Below, piece after piece: positions 39,373-45,324 of a DNA stretch of 45,324 bases (positions within the stretch are counted from its first letter, which is position 1; every line of letters begins with the position of its first letter). Source of the DNA: JACVRW01 sp036407035 (lineage in GTDB: Bacteria > Actinomycetota > Thermoleophilia > Solirubrobacterales > Thermoleophilaceae); assembly GCA_036407035.1 (NCBI GenBank), contig DASXAA010000111.1:1-45324 (forward strand), read 5' to 3'. The notes below the pieces were generated by a model. That model made no database searches. It was not told the DNA's origin and worked only from the letters and a program-made list of their open reading frames with translations. The translations under genes and the position numbers were made by a program.

Positions 39373-40752
39373 ATGGTGGCGGGGGGGATGGCCCTCGGAC
39401 TGCTGGCGGGCGTGGAGCCGAGGTATGCGCTCGTCGTCGCGTTCGGCGTCGTGTTCGTGCTGCTGTTGCTGCAGAGCCTGGCCGCGGGCCTCGCCGCGTT
39501 CGCGGTCGTGTCGTTCCTCGACCTGCTGCCGATCGGCGGCGCCGCCGTGACGATCCCGAAGGCGGCCGGCCTGCTGCTGGTGGTCGCCTGGCTCGCGACG
39601 CTCGCCACCCGGCGCGAGACGACGCGCGACTTCTTCGGCGATCACCCCTACATGACGTACGTTCTGTTGCTGTTCCTCGCGTGGGCCGCCGCGAGCCTGC
39701 TGTGGGCGGAGAGCGTGGGGGCCGGGGCCGAGGCGGTGTACCGCTACGCGCTCAACATCCTGCTGTTCCTGGTCGTGTACACGGCCGTCGGGAACCGTCG
39801 CGAGGCGATCCTGGTGGTCGGGGCGTTCCTGCTCGGAGCGCTGATCTCGGCGCTGTGGGGGATCGCCTTCCCGGTGCCGCCGGAGTCGCCCGACGACATC
39901 GCTCGGCTCAGCGGCGCCGGGGTGGAGGCGAACGAGCTGGCCGCCGTGCTGGTCGCGTCGATGGTGCTCGCCACGGCGTTCGCGGCCTGGAAGGGGGCGC
40001 CGCTGGTGCGGATCATGGCGCTCGGCATGATCGGGCTCTGCGTGTTCGGCGTGATCCTGTCGTTCTCGCGCGGCGGGCTCGTGGCGCTGGGGGTCGCGCT
40101 GATCGCCGCGGTGGTACTCGGCGGGCGCTGGCGGCTGGCGGCCGCGACGTTGCTGGTCGCGGTGACGGTCGGCGTAGCGGGCTACTTCGCGCTCGTCGCC
40201 ACGCCGCAGGAGCGCGAGCGCGTCACCACGGTCGGCGGCGGCACGGGCCGCTCGGACATCTGGGCCGTCGGGTGGCGGATGGTCGAGTCGAGCCCCACGA
40301 ACGGCATCGGGGTGGGGAACTTCCCTGTCACCTCGGTGCACTTCCTGCTCGAGCCGGGCGCGCTGCTGCGCGACGAGTTCATCGTCGACGAGCCGAAGGT
40401 GGCCCACAACATCTACCTGGAGGTGCTCGCCGAGCTCGGCGTGGTGGGGCTCGCCATCTTCGTGACGATCCTCGGGTTCGGCGTGGTGAGCGCCGTGCGG
40501 GCGGCGCGCGCGTTCGGCCGCTGCGGCGACCTCCGGATGGAGCTGCTCGCGCGCGCCGTCGCGGTGGCGCTGCTGGCGCTGCTCGCGGCGGACTTCTTCG
40601 TCTCGGAGCAGTTCTCCAAGCAGTTATGGCTGCTGCTCGCGCTCGGGCCGTCCCTGCTGCGGGTCGCGCGCGCCCAGGAGGCGCTGGTCGCCGAGGAGGA
40701 CGAGGAAAGCGCGCGGGCGCCGATCGGGCCGCCCGTGCCCGCGTATGGCTGA
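39373..40752 (+). CDS. O-antigen polymerase/ligase family membrane protein
   Basis: A 459-residue Wzy/WaaL-like protein with about 11-12 hydrophobic helices. The motif ILSFSRGGLVALGVALIAAV and the outer loop with GTGRSDIWAVGWRMVESSP, then AHNIYLEVLAELGVVGLA, are characteristic. It probably polymerises the repeat units made by this locus. ATG 39373 is the first standard start; a CTG at 39328, overlapping the kinase stop as CTGA, would add 15 residues. The next gene starts eight bases before its stop. Confidence 0.92.
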   Translation: MVAGGMALGLLAGVEPRYALVVAFGVVFVLLLLQSLAAGLAAFAVVSFLDLLPIGGAAVTIPKAAGLLLVVAWLATLATRRETTRDFFGDHPYMTYVLLLFLAWAAASLLWAESVGAGAEAVYRYALNILLFLVVYTAVGNRREAILVVGAFLLGALISALWGIAFPVPPESPDDIARLSGAGVEANELAAVLVASMVLATAFAAWKGAPLVRIMALGMIGLCVFGVILSFSRGGLVALGVALIAAVVLGGRWRLAAATLLVAVTVGVAGYFALVATPQERERVTTVGGGTGRSDIWAVGWRMVESSPTNGIGVGNFPVTSVHFLLEPGALLRDEFIVDEPKVAHNIYLEVLAELGVVGLAIFVTILGFGVVSAVRAARAFGRCGDLRMELLARAVAVALLALLAADFFVSEQFSKQLWLLLALGPSLLRVARAQEALVAEEDEESARAPIGPPVPAYG

Positions 40753-41878
40753 CGCGCGCGCCGCCCGGCGGCCGCGCGTGCTCATGCTGGTCGACTCCCT
40801 CTACGACGGCACCGGCGGCGCCGAGCGGTTCGCCGTCGGGCTGGCGTGCGCCCTGCCGCGCGACAGGTTCGAGGTGTCGATGTGCGTCACTCGCACGGCA
40901 GAGGGCTACCTGCCTCGCCAGCTGGCGGAGGCCGGCGTGGGGCTGCTCGTGCTCGGCCGCCGGGGGCGCGCGGACGTGCTGCGGTTCCGGCGGCTGGCCG
41001 CGTATCTGCGGCGCGAGCGCGTGGACGTGCTCCACTGCCACAAGTTCGGCTCGAACGTGTGGGGCACGGTCATCGGGCGGGCGTGCCGCGTGCCGGTCGT
41101 GGTCGCGCACGAGCACACCTGGTCCTACGAGGGGCAGCCGCTGCGCCGCCTGCTCGACGGCTTCCTGATCGGGCGGCTCGCGTCGGCGTTCGTGTCGGTG
41201 TCGAACGCGGACCGCGAGCGGATGATCGAGATCGAGAGGGTGCCGGCGCGGAAGACGGTGACGATCCCGACCGGGTACGTGCCGCGACCCGACGAGGCGG
41301 TGGGCGACCTGCGCGGCGAGCTGGGGATACCGGCGGACGCGCCGACCGTCGGCACGATCGGGCAGCTTCGTCCCCAGAAGGCGCTGGAGGTGCTGATCGA
41401 GGCGTTCGCGGGTGTCGGCGATCCCTCCTCGCACCTGATCGTGGTCGGCGACGGGCCGTCCCGGGAGGAGCTCGAGCGCCGGGCGGACGCCGCCGGAGTG
41501 GGGGAGCGCGCGCACTTCCTCGGCACGCGCGTGGACCTGGCAACCGTGTTCGGCGGGCTGGACGTGGCCGCGATGAGCTCCGACTTCGAGGGCCTGCCGC
41601 TGTTCGCGTTCGAGTGCATGGCCCACCGGACGCCGCTCGTGGCGACGCGCGTCGGCGGGCTGCCGGACCTCGTGTCCGACGGCTCGACGGGCGTCCTGGT
41701 GCCGCCGCGCGACCCGGCCGCCCTCGCCGTCGCGCTCCGGACGCTGCTCGCCGATCCCGGCCTGCGCGAGCGGATGGCCGCCGCGGCCGCCGAGCGGCTG
41801 CCGGAGTTCACGATGGAGGCGGTGGCCGCGCGGTTCGCCGACCTCTACGACAAGCTGCTCGCGTGCGCCGGCTCCTGA
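40745..41878 (+). CDS. GT4-family glycosyltransferase
   Basis: A 377-residue GT-B enzyme. N-terminal acceptor domain: RVLMLVDSLYDGTGGAERFA and VVAHEHTWSYEGQPLRRLL. C-terminal donor domain: GTIGQLRPQKALEVLIEAF, LIVVGDGPSREELERRADA, FLGTRVDL and SSDFEGLPLFAFECMAHRTP (EGxPxxxxE). ATG 40745 overlaps the polymerase gene by eight bases. It belongs to the plus-strand operon running from the BY-kinase to the deacetylase. Confidence 0.94.
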   Translation: MADARAARRPRVLMLVDSLYDGTGGAERFAVGLACALPRDRFEVSMCVTRTAEGYLPRQLAEAGVGLLVLGRRGRADVLRFRRLAAYLRRERVDVLHCHKFGSNVWGTVIGRACRVPVVVAHEHTWSYEGQPLRRLLDGFLIGRLASAFVSVSNADRERMIEIERVPARKTVTIPTGYVPRPDEAVGDLRGELGIPADAPTVGTIGQLRPQKALEVLIEAFAGVGDPSSHLIVVGDGPSREELERRADAAGVGERAHFLGTRVDLATVFGGLDVAAMSSDFEGLPLFAFECMAHRTPLVATRVGGLPDLVSDGSTGVLVPPRDPAALAVALRTLLADPGLRERMAAAAAERLPEFTMEAVAARFADLYDKLLACAGS

Positions 41879-42780
41879 GCACGGACTTCTCGCAGCCCGC
41901 CGGGTCCCACGTGGTGGCGGGCGAGCTGCGCGGCTACTACGTGGACTTCCGGGTGAAGGCCGAGTCGCCGGAGTGGCCGCCCGTGGAGCTGCAGCCGCTC
42001 GACCGCCAGCTCCACGTGGACGTGATCCAGTGGGGGCTGGGGGCGTGGGAGCACTACCTGGAGACCGGGAGCGAGGAATGGCTGCGGGCCGCTCTTGCCG
42101 TCGCCGAGCACCTGCTGGCGGCTCAGGACGGCTCCGGTGGCTGGGTGCACCGGTTCGCGTATCCGCACACGTTCCCGCTGGCGGCGCCGTGGCTCTCGGC
42201 GATGGCGCAGGGCGAGGGGGCAAGCCTGCTCGTACGGCTGTGGCGCGAGACGGGCGAGGAGCGGATGCTGGACGGCGCGGTGGCCGCGCGGCTGCCGCTG
42301 CTGCGCCCGGTGGCGGACGGCGGCGTGCAGGCGGCGCTCGGCGGCGGGCCGTTCCTCGAGGAGTACCCGACCGACCCGCCGTCCTATGTGCTGAACGGGG
42401 CGATCTTCTCGCTGTGGGGGTGCCTTGATCTCTTCTTGGCGACCGGCGACGAGGAGATGCGGGCGCTGTTCGAGGAGGGTGTCGATGCGTTGAGCTCGTG
42501 CCTGTCGCGGTGGGACACCGGATGGTGGTCGCGCTACGACCTCTTCCCGCACCCCGTCCGGAACATCGCGAGCGAGGCGTACCACGCGCTGCACGTGACG
42601 CAGCTGCGCGCGCTCGACCTGACCGCGCCGCGGCCGGCGCTGCGCTCGATGGCGGACCGGTGGGAGGCCGCCGCGGCCTCGCGCGTGAACCGGGCGCGCG
42701 CGTTCGGGTGGAAGGTGGCGTTCCGGCTGGCCGTGCCCCGCAACCCGGCGCTCGCCCGGCGGCTGCCGTGGGTGCGGTGA
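41863..42780 (+). CDS. D-glucuronyl C5-epimerase-like protein
   Basis: A 305-residue protein with the (alpha/alpha)-barrel pattern of the glucuronyl C5-epimerase C-terminal domain: GYYVDFRVKAESPEWPP, VIQWGLGAWEHYLETGSEEW, GSGGWVHRFAYPHTFPLAAP, WLSAMAQGEGASLLVRLWRE and YVLNGAIFSLWGCLDLF. In heparan-type polymers this enzyme turns GlcA into IdoA; only family identity is supported here, not the substrate. It lacks the N-terminal region of animal enzymes and has no signal peptide, so it may act on lipid-linked precursors inside. GTG 41863 overlaps the GT4 gene by 16 bases; CTG 41875 (CTGA) is an alternative. Confidence 0.85.
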   Translation: MRRLLSTDFSQPAGSHVVAGELRGYYVDFRVKAESPEWPPVELQPLDRQLHVDVIQWGLGAWEHYLETGSEEWLRAALAVAEHLLAAQDGSGGWVHRFAYPHTFPLAAPWLSAMAQGEGASLLVRLWRETGEERMLDGAVAARLPLLRPVADGGVQAALGGGPFLEEYPTDPPSYVLNGAIFSLWGCLDLFLATGDEEMRALFEEGVDALSSCLSRWDTGWWSRYDLFPHPVRNIASEAYHALHVTQLRALDLTAPRPALRSMADRWEAAAASRVNRARAFGWKVAFRLAVPRNPALARRLPWVR

Positions 42781-43556
42781 GCGGCCCGCTCGTCCTCTGC
42801 TACCACGCCGTCAGCGAGCGCTGGCCCGCGCCGCTGTCGGTCACGCCGGAGCGGTTCGAGTGGCAGCTCGAGTCGCTGGTGCGGCGCGGGTACCGAGGCG
42901 CGAGGTTCTTGGACGTGGCACTCGGCCGCGCCGACGGGCGGGCGCTCGCGGTCACCTTCGACGACGCGTATCGCTCGGTCCTGGAGCTCGCGCTGCCGAT
43001 CCTCGAGCGGCTCGGTTTGGTCGGCTCGGTGTTCGCGCCGACCTCGTTCGTGGGCTCGGCGGGCCCGATGGCGTGGCCGGGGATCGACCAGTGGCTCGGC
43101 GGGCCTTTTGAGCCCGAGTTGCGGTGCCTCTCCTGGGAGGAGCTGGGCGAGCTGCGGCGGCGGGGCTGGGAGGTCGGGTCGCACACGCGGACGCACCCGC
43201 GGCTGACCGGGCTGGGCGACGCGGAGCTGCGCGAGGAGCTGGCCGGCTCGCGCGACGAGTGCGAGCAGGGGCTCGGCGAGAGCTGCGCGACGCTCGCCTA
43301 CCCGTACGGCGACTGGGACGAGCGCGTGGCGCGGGCGGCGGGCGATGCCGGGTATGCGGCGGCCTGCACGCTGCCGGCGCGCTTCCACGGAGCGGCGCCG
43401 CTCAGCTGGCCACGGGTGGGGGTGTACCACGCCGACTCCGACTGGAGGTTCAGGCTGAAGGTCTCGCCGCTGGTGCGCCGCGCGCGGGCGACGCCGCTGT
43501 GGGACCGCCTAGGCGCGCTCCGCTCAGGGACGAAGCCGCAGCGACAGGACGCGTGA
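42777..43556 (+). CDS. Polysaccharide deacetylase (CE4/NodB-like)
   Basis: Metal-dependent de-N-acetylase, 259 residues. LVLCYHAVSERWPAPLSVTP opens the fold; AVTFDDAY is motif 1 (catalytic and metal Asp), GSHTRTHPRLTG motif 2 (metal His pair) and LAYPYGDWDE motif 3. There is no signal peptide, so it is likely cytoplasmic or membrane-surface. GTG 42777 overlaps the previous stop as GTGA. With the epimerase-like gene it forms a pair suited to modifying an amino-sugar/uronic-acid polymer. Its last 33 bases overlap the convergent beta-helix gene. Confidence 0.93.
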   Translation: MSGPLVLCYHAVSERWPAPLSVTPERFEWQLESLVRRGYRGARFLDVALGRADGRALAVTFDDAYRSVLELALPILERLGLVGSVFAPTSFVGSAGPMAWPGIDQWLGGPFEPELRCLSWEELGELRRRGWEVGSHTRTHPRLTGLGDAELREELAGSRDECEQGLGESCATLAYPYGDWDERVARAAGDAGYAAACTLPARFHGAAPLSWPRVGVYHADSDWRFRLKVSPLVRRARATPLWDRLGALRSGTKPQRQDA

Positions 43557-45221
43557 GGCGCCGCGCCCGGGCGCGAGCGCGCGGAGGCGGAGCGGGCCCT
43601 TCTTGGCGCTTCGGCCGCGCACGCGCCAGCGGGCGGCGAAGCGGGCGTCGTGAGGGATGGCCGCCGCGATCGTCCGCCAGCGACCGCCGGCGGTCCTGAC
43701 CTGGACGAGCACGCGCGAAGCGCGGCCACGGACCCGGCCGGAGAGGGTGAGGCGGTCGCCGGGCGAGACGCCTGAGATGGAGAGCGTGAGGGGGCGCCGT
43801 GTGCCGCGGCGCCCGCGGGCGGCGCGGCGGCGCGGGGAGGGGCCCGCGCGGAGCCCCGGGGAGCCGCCCGCGCGTAGCCCTCGTACCGAGCTCTCCGTGT
43901 GGACGGCCGGCGCCGCCGTTGCCGGATTTGGCACTGAGGGAGGGCCGCCCGGCGGCTCCGCGCCCGGCGGCTCCGGACCCGGCTGCTCCCCGCCCGTTCC
44001 CGGCTCCTGCCCGCCCGCCTTCGGCCCCGTTCCGCCCGCCGGCTCTTCCTCCGCGCCCGCTTCCCGTGGTCCCGGCACGCCGGTCGCCCATGCCCCCAGC
44101 AGCGTGGCGCACGGGCTTCCCGGAGCGAGCCGGAAGTCGTGGTTCGCCGAGTCCGCGTAGCGCGGGTCAGCCGCGGTGTTCGCGGTCGCCGTGTATCCCC
44201 CCTCGCTCGCGTCGATGCCCGCGCTCCCGAAATCGGTCCGGGCGCTGCCCCACAGGCAGTTCCCCGTGAGGGTGTTCCCGGAGCCCTTCGGATTCCCGTC
44301 CGGGTACCAGCTCTCCACGTTGAACCGGAGCTTCGACCGCGTGATCGTGTTCCCGTGCACGCTCGTTCCCGACGACGCGTACCCGCCCTCGCCCGAGAAG
44401 ATGATCCCGCTGCCGTTGCCGTCGATGACGTTGCCGGCGATCTCCGTGCGCTGCGCGTCGGGGTAGAGCTGGATGCCGCGGTCGGCGTTGTCGTAGATCC
44501 AGTTCCCGACGATCCGCGCGTCGTCGGCGCCCTCGACGTAGATGCCGTGGTCGTGGTTGGCGGCCGGCAGCTTGCCGCAGTCGTGGATGCGGTTGCGCTC
44601 GATCAGTGGGCGGACTGCGCGGCCGTAGCTCGCGGAGTTGTCGGCATCGGAGGCGCCAAGCACGAAGCAGATCGCGGTGTGGCGGTTCGTCACGTCGTTG
44701 TTACGGAACGTCACGTCCGCGGCGTTGACCGTCGGCGAGGGCAGGTTGCCGGCGTTGCGGCCGTCGAGCCAGAGGTCCTCGAACGTGACGTCGTCGGCGC
44801 CCTTCTTCACCCAGAGGCGGCCGACGACGGTTGCCCGCTCGCCCGGCCAGCCGCGGACCGTGACCGGCCGGCCCGGGAGTCCGCCGTGGGCGACGGTCAC
44901 GGACTGCTGGTAGGTGCCCTCGCGCAGGCAGCCCGTGTCGCCGGGCCCGAGGGAGTCGATCAGTCTCTGTGCGGTCCGGAAGGGCGCCGCCTCGGTACCG
45001 GGCCCGGCGTCCGAGCCGGCGGGGGAGGCGACGCGCGTGCAGTCGGGAGCATCCGCGCGCGCGGGAGACGCAAGGGAGCCGGCGACCAAGCACGCGGCGA
45101 CGAGGCACGCGGCAGCCATCGCGACGAAGGTCGCGGCGCGGGCGGCGCGACCCGCTCGCGTGGCGCGGCCGGCGCGACCCGTTCGCGCGGCGAGGGCGGC
45201 GGCGTGCATGATGCGTTGCAT
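43524..45221 (-). CDS. Secreted right-handed beta-helix protein
   Basis: A 565-residue secreted protein. Signal peptide after an Arg-rich leader (hydrophobic about 31-52, cut near SPARADA). A parallel beta-helix (about 60-375) opens DAGPGTEAAPFRTAQRLIDS and shows repeats of the NxI/GNxI type (VTFRNNDVTN, IVGNWIYDNADRGI, EIAGNVIDGNGSGI, SVHGNTITRS), as in pectate-lyase-like and alginate-epimerase-like proteins. A Pro/Gly/Glu-rich linker (385-440) leads to a basic C-terminal beta domain (about 475-565). It may bind or cut the polysaccharide of the adjacent locus; no catalytic residue is assigned. ATG 45221 or 45209 may be the start. Confidence 0.87.
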   Translation of the reverse strand: MQRIMHAAALAARTGRAGRATRAGRAARAATFVAMAAACLVAACLVAGSLASPARADAPDCTRVASPAGSDAGPGTEAAPFRTAQRLIDSLGPGDTGCLREGTYQQSVTVAHGGLPGRPVTVRGWPGERATVVGRLWVKKGADDVTFEDLWLDGRNAGNLPSPTVNAADVTFRNNDVTNRHTAICFVLGASDADNSASYGRAVRPLIERNRIHDCGKLPAANHDHGIYVEGADDARIVGNWIYDNADRGIQLYPDAQRTEIAGNVIDGNGSGIIFSGEGGYASSGTSVHGNTITRSKLRFNVESWYPDGNPKGSGNTLTGNCLWGSARTDFGSAGIDASEGGYTATANTAADPRYADSANHDFRLAPGSPCATLLGAWATGVPGPREAGAEEEPAGGTGPKAGGQEPGTGGEQPGPEPPGAEPPGGPPSVPNPATAAPAVHTESSVRGLRAGGSPGLRAGPSPRRRAARGRRGTRRPLTLSISGVSPGDRLTLSGRVRGRASRVLVQVRTAGGRWRTIAAAIPHDARFAARWRVRGRSAKKGPLRLRALAPGRGASRVLSLRLRP

Positions 45222-45324
45222 CGGCGCCGGAGACGCCGCGCTGACCGCGGCGCCGCCGGGCTGGACCGGCGTCCATGGCCGGTCCTACATGCGTCCACGG
45301 GTCCGCCGGCGCGCTTGACCTGGG

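Overview
The window is GC-rich DNA from a Gram-positive actinobacterium. The base composition, a LexA box of the CGAAC-N4-GTTCG type, a type-A RNase P RNA, three ydaO-type (cyclic di-AMP) riboswitches and many TAGCCT-like -10 boxes close to start codons fit an environmental actinobacterium. Class Thermoleophilia (Solirubrobacterales/Gaiellales) is my best guess, from general resemblance and not from any search.

Layout. 1-1.5 kb: an IS110-family element of the IS1111 type, with subterminal inverted repeats and a transposase broken by a one-base frameshift. 1.6-4.2 kb: tRNA-Leu(GAG), lexA with its SOS box and a coupled zinc-ribbon gene, a repeat and hairpin block, rnpB with terminator, and a 1-Cys peroxiredoxin. 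4.2-9 kb: an MFS exporter, a DUF202 protein, a zinc-ribbon protein, a membrane cytochrome c, a c-di-AMP riboswitch before a tail-anchored protein of unknown function, and an AhpD-like protein with an HxlR regulator. 9-16.7 kb: glutamine synthetase, a PLP decarboxylase, an M28 peptidase, a DUF255 thioredoxin-like protein, and an acyl-CoA ligase coupled to a TetR regulator. 16.7-22.2 kb: a large histidine-rich membrane protein with a YtkA/FixH-like domain, a second c-di-AMP riboswitch before an NlpC/P60 hydrolase, an acyl-CoA dehydrogenase behind a 24-bp palindrome, an SCP2-like protein, a 165-bp hairpin element, a thioesterase and a coiled-coil protein.

22.2-26.7 kb (minus strand) is a carbon-metabolism operon: a malyl-CoA lyase of the Chloroflexus type, an AbiEi-like/DUF559 protein whose start codon lies inside a 42-bp palindrome, a succinyl/malate-CoA ligase pair and a 4Fe-4S ferredoxin. 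26.7-33.7 kb holds an O-antigen-ligase-like protein with a C-terminal helical-repeat region, an ECF sigma factor divergent from and overlapping an LPFTG-tailed putative anti-sigma factor, a MaoC hydratase, a large secreted copper-radical oxidase, and a CAP-domain protein behind a third c-di-AMP riboswitch. 33.8-45.2 kb is an exopolysaccharide locus: initiating phosphoglycosyltransferase, GT2, two GT4s, a Wzz/BY-kinase, a polymerase/ligase, a glucuronyl C5-epimerase-like protein, a CE4 deacetylase and a secreted beta-helix protein.

Recurring themes are surface and cell-wall remodelling, with c-di-AMP control of at least two wall-associated proteins and one unknown, and CoA-ester metabolism (acyl-CoA ligase, dehydrogenase, thioesterase, malyl-CoA lyase, CoA ligase, MaoC). 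Genes are tightly packed, with frequent 4-base stop/start overlaps. All functions are read from sequence motifs by eye; no database search was run.
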